A DNA stretch of 64,000 bases, from positions 310,001 through 374,000 of the forward strand of contig JBANDB010000001.1 of the NCBI GenBank assembly GCA_037576215.1. The letters are read 5' to 3'. Made by a program: the position numbers and the translations under genes. The DNA is from Armillaria gallica (taxonomy: Eukaryota > Basidiomycota > Agaricomycetes > Agaricales > Physalacriaceae). The notes below the pieces were generated by a model. That model was given only the letters and a program-made list of their open reading frames with translations. It had not been told where the DNA came from and made no database searches. Below are positions 23,213 to 34,500 of the stretch, piece after piece (within the stretch, counting starts at the first letter, position 1; each line of letters starts with the position of its first letter).

Positions 23213-26200
23213 CAAGTTCTGTACTTCCAAGAAGTCGAAATCAAAGAATGCATCCGAAGATGAAGATAAGTGATGGAAGAGGTTTGAGCGCGTGTATCAA
23301 TGTCAGTGTGGCGTGGATCACACGCAAGGGAGATTTGCAGCCTCAGAGAACAAACGTCAAATACCTTGGAGGAATGTTGGATGCCTGAGCTATGTACGAC
23401 TCATCACTATGCATGATGAGTGGAACAGTAAGTCATTTTCTTAATTTCAAGTGGTATATCATGTCCTTAATTCACTGCTTTCTAAAGACGGTATCATTGT
23501 GGCTGTTATCGAACTCTCTGGCATCCTTGATCACTCTGAATCCTGCTTGGAACAAACCGAGATAGTTCGAGACCCACGCCTTCCTCTTGACCCAAATATC
23601 CGTGACCTCGCTCTTAGCCTTCTTCGTCAGAACATACCGATGCATGTTGTTCACTCGAGGTGTAAAGAATATACCAAGGATAATCTGGGTTCTCATCAAG
23701 GTGACAAGATACATCGCTTTTTTCTAACATCATACGACTCTACATCTCTGTACCGAACACTCGCACGAGAGTGTGGAATCCCGCAACGTTCCGCTGCTGA
23801 AGAGAACATCGAGCTATGGTTCCAAGCAAAGAATCCGAAGCCCCCTTCTGCTCTTCTGACGATGGCTTGCCTTCACTACCAGCTGCATGTATTCCTCAAA
23901 AATGGGCACGAATCTTGCTTCGAATTGATCATCTCTACCCCACAACAACAAGAAGCTGCTTGGCGTTATGGTCATCAAAACCAGGTTCTGATGGATCTGA
24001 CGTTTGGATTCTCATCATCACACGTCTTGTTGGGAATCCTTCTTGCTATGGATGAGAACAAGCGTGGCATCCCTCTTGGCTTCATACTCTTTAGCGCTCG
24101 AAAGGATGCGAAGGCTGTCCATGCTGATTATAACAGCGAGCTCCTTGATCATCTTCTTGAATGTTTCAAGTCTGGACTGGGTACAAATGCGAGAGGCGAG
24201 GCGTTTGAGATACGAGTTGGAAACACAGACAATGATGCCCGTGAACGCAAGGCGCTGGCTGCGAACTGGCCTGGTGTATTTCTTCTTCTGTGCATCTTCC
24301 ATGTCTGGCAGGCATGGTGAAATGGACTCAACAAGAATCTACGACGTATACCCAAAGGAGATGCAAGAAATGATATTCGCCGACATCTTGCCTCATTTCT
24401 CATGAAGCTTCTTAAGGAAGTGGATCAATACGATGAGGCAAAACAGCTCTACGAGGACCAGCGCCGATATTTCACTCAGCTCTCAAAAAATCGCAACAAA
24501 GTACCAAAGCTCCAAGGTATAGCTGCCATCGCTTTTCTGGACTACTTCAATAGCTATATCTCCCTGGAGTCCTACTGGAAATCTTGGTCACCGGCAGGTG
24601 CCAAGCAGGCTGCTGAACTACTGGATGTCCCACTTGATTGAATTGCTTGTACAACCAATCCCTTAGAATCGTTCAATGGACGCATCAAGGGCAAATATTT
24701 TGCACCATATATGCACGGTGGCCAACTGCCAAGAATTGACATGTGGATTCTTCTCATCATCACACGTGTTATGCCTGACTTTTTCACGGAACTTTCAGAC
24801 AACAAAGCAAATTGCAACTATCTCACCTCTCTTCGGACATTGACTCGAACAACAGATTCTTCTCTTTCAGCACAATCTACTGGTGTAGACTACGAAACAA
24901 ATCTCATGGAAGATTGGCTAGTGCAAGAGCAGAAATTGGACGACGATGAAGATACTGATATGGATGAAGCTAGTATTGGTCCTGATGTTGATGCCATGGA
25001 GTGTCTATCTACAGATATTGGCGACCTGTTTCCCCAGCCAGAAGATACTCCATTGCGTTTACGTCGCTCGCAGTCATTTGAAATCATTCCCGAAACACCA
25101 ACGACATCATTCATCTTTCCATCAGTGCCGTCAAGTCCAGTTCATATAGTGTCTAAGTCTAGGCCGGCCACTCAGACTGACTTTGTGCTTAGCGACAATT
25201 CTATTTCAATTGATGCGACAGCCGGATCTGATACACATGATATTAGCAGTTTTGACAACAGCTCAATCACCTCTAATGTGTCATCGGCCAAGCTTTCTCA
25301 TGATGCTAAGCTTACTACAGCGCTCATGGACCTTCAGCGAGCAGATGATACTTTGTTCCGTGCTCTACGAAATATACTTGACATTGATGCCAGTCTATTG
25401 GAGTCGGGTCAATTGGACAAGTATATCTCTGTGACAATGCGGGATCGACTCAGATCATATCAAGATCCTTCAGAGTTAAATGGTATGATTATATCTTATG
25501 ATATTATTGTTTATTGAATACAAAATCTTGTCTTCAGATTATTCTACGTCGCCAGACAAGCCACAGCAATCTTGCATTACTACTTGTAGTGAGGGAGATA
25601 ATGAAGTTGAGGCTGAGTTGGGTCCTGCTTGCCATTCACGGAAGAAGCTAATCAAATTTTCTCCAATGGTCAAGGAGAAGAGAAAGGAGGCCCAAGGTAA
25701 TCGCTGAGATAGACATATGTAAAAATAGCATATTGATCGAACATATTGATCAACATTGATCGAGCAACATTGCTCAAATCAGCATCTCACTGTCACGCCC
25801 TTCCATCTCAAACCAGCCAAGAAGCTACAATGTGCCACAAATTCAAAGAAGATGGCCAATGGCAAAGCTCACCTTTTGATGAAGGACCAGCACTCAATTC
25901 AAGCAACATTATACAGCATCTTGATGGCTACGAGCATCATTATTCTACACCAACATGTGCCCAGCCTCCTCCTGTATCGCCATTCCGATTATCACCATTC
26001 AAACAAAAACTGGAAATTGAAGATGTGTGAGTTATAATTCTATTTCCTGCCTATCAACTACTGGACACTCACATAAATTATTCACAGACATAACACTATG
26101 ATTCACTGCCTTACTCGCCTTGAGGAGCTGCATGCGACGAGATATCCCTTACCCGAGAAGCTTAGTATTGCACTGCAGCAATACTTTTGCCCCCATCCTC

Positions 26201-26559
26201 CAAGTTGCCCAGTACAGTATGCTCAATGCACTCCCCAGTACTCTTCATCACTGTCAGGAAAACCGTACAAGCAAGGCCATCCACAGCTGTCAACACCCCG
26301 TAAACTGCAGCGGAAATCATTCAGGCAGAGCCAGCCAAAACCGTCAACACCATGTAAATCGCAGCGAGTCCCTGACAAACCTCGTGTTCTTGTACCTGAC
26401 ACTCCGGAACAGTCTGAAATGCTATGCAGCATGAAATCAATCCCATTTGGCAGTGCGGCATCTATCTCCCCAGTTATTCTCGCCCCGAATACTTCATCAC
26501 CAGTAACCATCATCCCTGTTCCAGCATTCAGAAAGTGTGTTAGATTTCAGCCTTACTGA
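23213..26559 (+). pseudogene. MULE (Mutator-like) transposase, interrupted by TGA stops
   Basis: Exons: about 23213-23427, then 23488-25482, 25538-25696, 25783-26026 and 26088-26559. All introns are GT-AG (60, 55, 86 and 61 nt) and keep frame. The N-terminal part has WKRFERVYQCQCG and an IPWRNVGCLSYVRL segment, probably zinc-binding. The MULE catalytic core follows: D in LMDLTFGF (codon 23994), D in NTDNDARERKAL (codon 24228) and E in TTNPLESFNGR (codon 24666), with CIFHVWQAW between them. The C-terminal third is Ser/Pro-rich and disordered in appearance. In-frame TGA codons lie at 23271, 24318 and 24639; everything between them stays in one frame, so decay is by point changes. From memory the family has Arg at HVWQAWR, which fits CGA to TGA. 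Start and terminal inverted repeats were not found. Confidence 0.8.
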
Positions 26560-27262
26560 TGTTGTGTCAATACAAATGTAATAATATAATATAATTTATT
26601 CAGTCTATGGTAAAGTGCTTTATCATGCCTGAAGGGCATGTAGAACACGAGACAATGAGAGCTGGCGGTACACCGAGCGAGCTTTGTCAAGTTCTCCCAC
26701 GAAACAATGCAAGCTGGCGAGCATTCCGTTGAGCGAGCCTCCCCGGCCAGGGGCCTCGACGGAGTCAGCCGCCCAGCGAGGGCAGGGGGGTCTGCGGGGG
26801 TCTCCCCCACATATCGCGGCAATGGCCTGCAGGATTTTGCCTTACATAGAAGAATTCATGTATTTTCTTTCCTTATATGGTGAGTATTTCTCGTTGTCGT
26901 CGATTACATACTAAAAGTACTGATTACATCATTGTTTCATTTCGCGGCATGTGTTTGAACTCCATGTTTGCAAGCCCAGTGAAATATTCCATGGCGACAT
27001 TCGTAATGTGTATTGATAATTGGCCCATAGTGGTAGTATCCGTACTGGCACAGGGACCAGGGTCCTAATAGGTTGATACGCCTGCCTGGCATACACCTCT
27101 GAAAATCGTGTATAAAGTTCACTGTAATTTAATTCAAGCAAGTTTATCTACCTACAATAAGTAAGAAACCAGCAGTAAGTACCACTAGCAACAAGAAGAT
27201 TCCCCAAGAATCATAAGCAAGACATGTAAAAACCAAGAACGAAGCACGGGGATTCTACCTGG
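26560..27262. other. GC-rich patch with hairpins, no gene
   Basis: 26632-26648 holds CATGCC-TGAAG-GGCATG, a 6-bp stem. About 26730-26815 is strikingly GC-rich compared with its AT-rich flanks and contains GGGGG-TCT-CCCCC. This could be the end of a mobile element adjoining the MULE gene, but no matching partner is visible upstream of 23.2 kb. Confidence 0.4.
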
Positions 27263-27267
27263 TAGCT

Positions 27268-27485
27268 TGTTGGAATATGGCAATCCGGCATCATGCCGAG
27301 CTTGCTTATTAAGGAAGAAGATATAGGAAAAGTATAGAAGATTCTAGTAAATAGTCTTTTAGTATAAAAGTAGGTACTGTAGTGTGCATCCTCATGCGTT
27401 TGCAGAGCTCAGCCAAGCGCAATACTATTGGCTCGACACCACGCATGTATATACTGGGAACGAACTGATCCCCTGTTTTACGACA
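27268..27485. mobile_element. Solo LTR (218 bp), Copia-like start
   Basis: Begins TGTTGGAATATGG and ends TTTTACGACA, flanked by the target duplication TAGCT (27263-27267 and 27486-27490). A closely related copy lies at 47544-47752. The TGTTGGAATA start is typical of Ty1/Copia LTRs. No internal retrotransposon sequence is present. Confidence 0.9.
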
Positions 27486-27490
27486 TAGCT

Positions 27491-28260
27491 GATAAGTCCA
27501 GTCCACCTGGTACAGCCAGATTCGGCTTCCCGGCAGGCACCGATATGTGATCTCCAGATTTCACAAGTGATCAATCGACCTGGTAGCCGCAGATGAGATA
27601 ATATCTGCCAGGTAGAGCATTTATCCTCACCAGGCTGGGTCAGCAAGTATATTAGTCAGTAGTAAAAAGGATTAGTAATAGCGTACCAGTAGACTAGTAT
27701 AAATACAAGTCATGTATCTAGTGGGGGATCAGGTTTCTGACCCCCAGAACACTACCAGGCGAATAGTACGGGTTTAATTGGTTAAGAGCTTCGAGTCGTA
27801 GACTCACCTGGAATAGAAAGTTTGTGACCTGGTCACTCCATGTGTGCAAGAATCAATAAGCAAGCAAACAGTATTAAGCTAGAAACAGAAAGTCAGACCC
27901 AAGAAACAGTTCAGAACCAGTCAGTGTGTTTTAAGTCACAACCAGGTGCAAAGTATCAGTATTGAAACTGCATCAGGCAGCCAGCATGAGTTCAGAACCT
28001 GCACCAGGCAGTTATTCTGTATCAGTTTAAGTTTGTGTTTAGTAACACGTCGAACTTAGAGTGGACATCACAATATATTCTTTATACAAATCATATTCAT
28101 TGCACCCAGAACTTGTTAACTATGGTACAAAGCATCATAACCTGGTATAACATACCTCCCTTTGAACCACAATTACTGAGTGTTTGTGTGGTGTTTAGTG
28201 TGTAGCACTTTGCATTCATATAGGCGCCCAGCACCTTTCAAGGTCCCAATGAGCGACGGT
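27491..28260. repeat. ACCTGGT-rich AT-rich segment hosting the solo LTR
   Basis: CCTGGT/ACCAGG-type motifs recur about ten times between 27255 and 28145 (for example near 27257, 27507, 27570, 27605, 27752, 27829, 27940 and 28141). The Copia-like solo LTR sits inside this zone. It looks like non-coding sequence of one element, perhaps a long LTR, but I could not define its ends. Confidence 0.4.
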
Positions 28261-29457
28261 TGGGTGGCGGGCCCACAGAGTAAAGGCGAATGTGCACGTG
28301 GGGACAGTATCCGTCACTACAGTCGATCCGTGCTCCGAGTCAGATAGCACCGCTCTATCAAATTAATGCTGTTCGATACACACTTCCGTTACACCATAAA
28401 TTGCGAGGGTAATGGCTTTGACATTTTTTCCATTACGTTCAAACTCGAAGCCGAGGACGCCGCCCGATTCATGAGTGCTATTCAAACGGGGGAAAATCCC
28501 TTATGTGCGTTGAGCTCCTTAACGCAGGTGATGGTCTCACTACCGACGAGATTCGGGGTTCTGTACCTATCAAGGCTAGGAGTAACAGACATGCACCATG
28601 GTGAGAAGTGACTGTTGGAATTCAGGGATATGGGCATGGGCGAAGCGTAGTGGACGGACGTCGAAGTGGTAAAAGGTAAGTTAATTGTCGTACGAAAACA
28701 CAAATATGTAAATAGTAATCTACCTAAATATAGTAAGTATCCGGCCAGGGTATATAGCGAGTTCGACTTCCAACAGTGACTCACATACCTTGAACGCTCA
28801 TTTACAATCTTGCCTCGTGTTACTATGTTGCTATTAAACTTGAAGAAGCATCTCTCTTACCCATGTTCAATGGTATCGACGTTTTGCTTTTGCCAGAAAC
28901 TTTGGCCTCGCCAAGGAGACGAAACATGCCTTCATTATTCTCTTGGATTTCGCATGCTTTTCGAAGCCTTCCCGGTGCACTAAAAGTGGTCCGACGGAGA
29001 GCCTGGGGGGGATTTATCACAATGATTAGGAAAGCGTATTATGCTCACAACCGGTATATTGTTACCGCAAGCTCGAAGGCCCTGTTATCCGGTTACCCTC
29101 TCAGAATCCTGACTCGGCAGGCAATCATCACCAGGTCGGGATGTATCAAATCAGGCAAAAAAGATAAGGAGCAAATGTTGAATAGATAGTCTCAAAGAAA
29201 ATACGCCGGGTTATCGTACGTCCATTCTAAATATAAAACGGGGAATGGTAAATTGTTCGCTTGGACATTATCTACCCTGTTCCCATTTGTAGACTGCTTT
29301 GGACCGTGCCTTGCCGTGCGTCCCGCTCTGTTGTATCCTTGCGGGAGGACGGGTGGAGCGAGGCGGAGCTATGTGTAGAGTCACGCGAGCGAGATCAAAG
29401 CAGAGTGCCCAATCATCAACCTCCGCTTTTTCATCACGGTCATCAGCGATCAATTTC
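28261..29457. other. No recognised gene
   Basis: Two plus-strand frames starting with ATG (28366-28611 and 28863-29189) are open but show no family features, and the surrounding sequence contains fragments repeated near 1.3 and 35.7 kb. I treat them as chance frames in duplicated sequence. Confidence 0.4.
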
Positions 29458-29462
29458 TCGTC

Positions 29463-29658
29463 TGTTGAGGATTATGGTTTCACAGCCACTGGGCCGACGG
29501 CGTAGCCGTCTTTTTTTTTACATTATTTTGATTTTCGTATCGATCACAACCGTTTCTTGGCTTCGTACTCCCATCACCTACGTATCTGTCCACGAATATA
29601 CGTTCGTCCGAGCCATATCCGCCACGTCCTTTGTGCCTGCCGACGTCTATTCCCAACA
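29463..29658. mobile_element. Solo LTR (196 bp), second copy of the family in the Ulp1-like gene
   Basis: Begins TGTTGAGGATTATGG and ends TATTCCCAACA. The target duplication is TCGTC (29458-29462 and 29659-29663). It has the same length as the copy at 10844-11039 and differs by scattered substitutions. It lies in the same orientation relative to the window. Confidence 0.9.
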
Positions 29659-29663
29659 TCGTC

Positions 29664-30133
29664 GCCGTTCTCATTCCCCACGCATCGGAGCGGTATGCAG
29701 GTCTCTCGACGTGGAACATGTACATTCAGTGCAGCATATTTTAATGGTCGATAGTTGGTGTAACTATTCTACCCTTGACCTTAGTCGTATGTCGTAGATA
29801 TCTGATAAACGACTCTTCGGACGCACGTTGCTTTTAAATCTGAAATGTATATCCACCCCAGACAGGGTATTCAACTTGACCTTCGACCCGGGCAGCTACG
29901 CTTAGCGCTTTCCTACACCAATCAGTATGCTGCGTGACGGTGACTGCGTCTCATGTTAGGCTTCTTCACCAGCCCGAAGGAGCTTCGTGTTCATTAGCTT
30001 TCTATGTCAGCAATTCACCGCGCTTGCCGGGTTAGCTCTGCCAAAGATACAACAGGTCAATTCATGGCGATAGGTCGTGCATCTGTATTCGAAGTTACAC
30101 AATCTAACGCTCTACACATCAGGAGCAACTCTA
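29664..30133. repeat. Diverged duplicate of 1.89-2.04 kb
   Basis: 29885-30040 is related to 1885-2040, including GCTTTCCTACACCAAT, a GGCTTCTTC(A/T) run and TTTCTAT(G/A)(T/C)CAG. No gene is seen before the oxidoreductase stop codon at 30134. Confidence 0.5.
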
Positions 30134-31511
30134 CTAATTGACTTTACCTCGTCGAGACCTTCTGTAGCCCCACTGGATCTGGTGCGCAAGATGTATATCT
30201 ACATCAAGGTCTTGCGCATATCTCAACACGAGACCCGGATTCTGTTGGAAGGCTCTGCCGCACAATACAACGTCAGCTAAACCGTCTTCTAACACGCCTT
30301 CCGCCGTGTGACCGTCTGTTATACCTCCTACTGTGGCGACCAGCAATCCAGGATTGGTGCTCTTCACAGCGTGCGCTAACGGCGACTGATAAGCAGGTCC
30401 AGGGGTAATCTTCTGCTTGCTGTTGTTGCCTCCGGAAGACACATCCAAAACATCGACGCCGTGAGCTGCAAGGATAGGTGCGATCCTGACGGTATCCTCC
30501 GAACGCCACGAGGGGACATCGGGGAGAGTCTGTTCCACGCATTCACTGCCCGATATTCTAGCGACAAGCATGTCAATAACTGTCCATTGAGATCAATCAA
30601 ATCCACTCACCTGTAGAAAAGCGGCATTTCGGGGGGGATCACTGATCTTATCCCGTCGATTACTTCAAGCACAATGCGAATGCGGTTTCCAAAGCTTCCG
30701 CCATATTCGTCGGTGCGATGATTACTTGTTGGGCTCAAGAACCCAAACAACAAATAGCCATGGCCACCGTGAACCTCGAGAGCATCAAACCCAGCTTTTA
30801 CAGCTCTCTCAGCCGCCTTCTTGAATGCGTTTACCACCTTTTTGATCTCTTCCTTCGAAATCTCTTTCGGTAACGGGTAATCGTCGTTGAATCGAAGCGG
30901 CGATGCAGCGTAGGTGTTATCAGGCCATCCACCAAGCACCGCCGTCGCCAACTTAGTGCCAGGCAACCATGGCGCGGTAATAGACGCCTTTCGGCCAGCG
31001 TGTCCCAGCTGCATCGCGATCTTCTGGTTCTGTGAATGCGCAAACTCGACGATGGGTGCCCAGAGAGCTGCATGTCCGTCCGACCAGATACCAGCATCTT
31101 CAGGAGTGATACGGCCCTCTGGAAGGACAGCTGTAGCTTCGGTAAACGTAAGTCCGGGACCACGGGTGAAAATGCCACCAACTGTGAAACGACCAATCTT
31201 ATGAACTATAATATAGAATATTCAGAAAGAACATACGGTGCGCGAAATGCCATGGGGTTATCTTGCCATCCTTCGCTGAATACTGGCACATAGGCGAGAC
31301 CTGCACCAAAGGGGCATTGAGAACCTTATTGTTGCTTCGTAAGATGACATACAAAGATCCTATTCTGTACAGTTAATCCTCTTATCGTGAGCGGTTGAAA
31401 GAGAACCGGTATAGGTTTATCATTAGGTTGCAATGCAGCAGCGGTCCCAGCAGCGGGGGTTTGCTCGGGGGTGAAGAAAGAGACGCCTTTTGCTGGTACG
31501 TTGGCGGTCAT
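30134..31511 (-). CDS. NADH:flavin oxidoreductase / old yellow enzyme family, YqjM-like (405 aa)
   Basis: Exons on the minus strand: 31511-31353, 31300-31237, 31181-30611, 30557-30134. The introns (52, 55 and 53 nt) all begin GTATGT or GTGAGT and end AG. The product is a full-length 405-residue TIM-barrel flavoprotein that would bind FMN and reduce activated double bonds using NAD(P)H. Visible family motifs in order: [26 protein letters not shown] split across the first junction, with the class-II active-site Cys58; WHFAH/LGGIFTRGPGL; QLGHAGRK; EVHGGHGYLL with H212 and H215 as the likely substrate-binding pair; RTDEYGGSFGNR; DVSSGG; GPAYQ; and the FMN-phosphate region TVGGI and LCGRAFQQNPGL. 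ATG 31511 is preceded by a TATA box. LLFGFLSP replaces the more common LLHxFLSP. This is one of two clearly intact conventional genes in the window. Likely cytosolic. Confidence 0.92.
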
Positions 31512-31550
31512 AATAGCAGTTTGAAGGCGAACTAAATATTGGTTTTGTCT

Positions 31551-31562
31551 GCATATTTATAG
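31551..31562 (-). promoter_or_regulatory. TATA box of the old yellow enzyme gene
   Basis: On the minus strand CTATAAATATGC lies about 40-50 nt upstream of the ATG at 31511, a normal core-promoter distance for a short 5' leader. Confidence 0.6.
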
Positions 31563-34500
31563 ATGGCTTAACGGTAAGGTTTCGGCAGCTTTCATGGGCG
31601 TACCTGGAATTCGGAGGGAAAAGCAAACCCCGGGAAGCCGGTCCGTCGGATCAGTTTACGAGTTCTGTAAATATAGATAATCGGTTATTTATAGTTAAAG
31701 GCCATTTCAGAACTCGCCTGCTTCCTACTCGGCGAAGGACATCCAATGATTCAGATAGACTGAGCGCAACAGCCTCAGCTGTAGCAGGGGATTGAAATCC
31801 TAGTTGTCAATAGAGCATATATAAAAAGGACGCAGTTCAGAACTTGAAGTACATCAAGCGTTTCTGACCCGAGCCTTGGTTTGGTTATCTTGGACCTCCT
31901 TGACCAAGGTGTTAGTGTTATTCAACAAACAGGTTAATGGATAGCCTATTCGAGGCTCGAACCCTATGGTGCATTACTGATTCCTGTTATCTATGTGCAT
32001 TGTCTTTCTTGTACCTCCGTGCGTCAATAGTGAGGCTGACTTCAGCTCTGAATTGAATGGGTGTTTCGGTGACATCGGCGGATTCCCCTCCCAAGAAGCT
32101 GTTTCGAATATGCTCGAATTCACATGCTCAGGCGGTTTGTGAGAAAACTTACTGATACATGCCAGGGCTGGTTGGCGAGCTTGAATTGATTCTAAAACTC
32201 GCCGCTTTGTTGAAACCTTCATCTCTGCTCAGAGTAACGCCTCGACCTCGTTACGAGATGCGCAGCGAAGCCACTTATGCCTGCCTTTTTAGTGAGCAAT
32301 ACATATAATATATAAATACGCAGCTCTCTGATGTCATCAACTTAGCACCGTTCTAAACGAACACAGACGCACGGTGCACCGCTGCAGGCACATATTTGCA
32401 TGCTTCGTCGCCGGCATTTTTTCGACGCCTCGTTTGGTCGTTTTCCGGTCTTTTACGACAGGTATGCTCTGTTAACGGCGCCCACCTGATGCTGGGTTTC
32501 CTTCCTGGTTAAATTTGGGAAGTAGTACTGGCAAAAGTGACCGGTACCACGGGTGCAGGTAGTTGGAAGATACAGAAGCGGTGGGATGGCGAAGCGAGGG
32601 CTAGTGATATCGATGGCGACGAAGGGCAAAACCGCGACACCAGCGATCGGGTGAGAGAAGACGGACGGGCTAAACGAGCGGAATGGTCTTTGATAGTCGG
32701 TCGGATTCATCTCGCCATGCATATTAAATTGCTGTTCTTAGTCACTGAGGAAATCATTACGGAGAGAGTCGATAAAAAAGGCCCATGGAAAATTTCTTCC
32801 TCAGTAGCTCCTTCAACGACATCGAAATGGATGTCTTCCTCATACTGGCAAGGATCAATAAACTCCACAGACTTTCTTGCATTTCCTATTTTCCAACAAA
32901 GTTGCCATAGATGCTTGTCGTGTAGGGACTACAGGGCGTGGGGAGGAATCTCGCGAAAAGCAGCGATATTTCTGAAGGTGTTATGTTTCGGTAGCGTGGT
33001 TGCGCTTGTTAGTCAGAGTAGCCATCAAACTCCGTCAAATCGCCGTGGCCTTTGCAAACACCCGATCGGTTTGGACATAGCTTGAGTGACGACGGCAGCG
33101 GCCGTACCAGTTGGCACAAACGATGTTTAGCTGCTGGATATGTCTTCGTCCAGGCAGCATCTTGGTGTTGTAGAAAATGAAAGGCGCACGACTAATAAGT
33201 TGTCTTGCACAGGGTAAGGAACCGGATTCGTAAGCAAGACCTGACCCAGGCCCTGAGAGACAGCAGGGTGAGATCGATGCGAATTTGTGGCCAACAGGCA
33301 AGCTCAGGCAAAGGGAAGAAAGGGAAACAGTGATAGCGCCTAGAGTCGTCTCGGATAATGGGGATGGTGTAGAAGGGAGACGTCGTCGGGCTCTGTACTG
33401 GTAGGGGCCGCGTCTATCTTTTTGGGTAGGACTTCAACGTAGACAGTATTGTCCAAGTTTAACACACACCTAACATGGACCGGTGAGTTTCAGAACGAGC
33501 CTGCAATGAGATAAACCCGTACATATCTGGCCCGCCTAGGTGATCTTAGTCCTCGGAGAATCGACCGTCGTGGACGGAAGGTCGTAAATGATGCTGGGAT
33601 TGTGCAGGGAATGTATTTGTCATTTCCCCGAAGTTATTGCGGATGGATGCTTTGTGGCCGTTCGTTTAATATACTCGTTTATGCCGTCCAAAACAGCAGA
33701 GGAAAGCGCTGTTTTTGCTGCCCAGATGGCATGCATCACTTATCAACAGGAGTACTGTTCCACCTCACTAGGGCAAACACATGAAGCAATTTCCGAATAG
33801 ATATACGTCGAAACTTACGAGACCGTTCGGCTAAGGCATGCAGTAGAGCTGGCAGGTGCCAACTTCGTATGTAGTGCTATGATCATTGAAACTTTGGAGT
33901 AACGTGGAAGAAGACGTCGGTGAAACTAACTTTCTATTCACAGCCATAAGCTTCGTTACCTGCAAAGGGAGAATGTCGATGCAGTATTTCACAATGAACA
34001 CCCTGAGACTGTAAGTGAGCGTCATTCTCGAGGCGGGAAGATTTGATCGTACTCGCGTACGATCCGTGGTGTTATGCTAACAATTCTCATAGAGTCCTAG
34101 CCTAACGTTGGATCATTTTCTTGTTCATGCTGGGCCAGTGTGGCACTTATATTATCCGTCGCATTCATTACTTCCCAAGGGAAGGCAACACGTAGTTTCG
34201 CATCTTAACGGCCAACGACCATCAGTCGATGGTTGAGAAAACCGAGATCAGTCCCTGGCAGTTCCAACCTAAGCACATCACGCGCTGGTCCGATCTGCAG
34301 CAAGAGAAGATTTGAGCTTTCAAAGAACCATGCAACAGATGCACGACTTACTAATTAAAGATTTGCATTCAAATTTCCGTGAAAGGCGAGTCCTCTTCAA
34401 GACAACATCACCCTCGCTTCTTGAAACTATGTCGCCCCACTCTCGAAAAACCTCGCCGAGCTCTCTTGAATCCACGTGTTCATTGCCGAGGTTCCATTTA

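Noticed and set aside
29261..29797. Plus-strand frame with a hydrophobic segment (IILIFVSITTVSWL), also seen near 10837-11064, as a membrane protein family
   Set aside because: Both lie inside the 196-bp solo LTR with TG...CA ends and 5-bp target duplications, so the shared peptide is LTR sequence.
32537..33085. 182-codon plus-strand frame
   Set aside because: It is antisense to a hydrophobic minus-strand exon relic that has a related copy near 51.6 kb; the plus frame has no family character.
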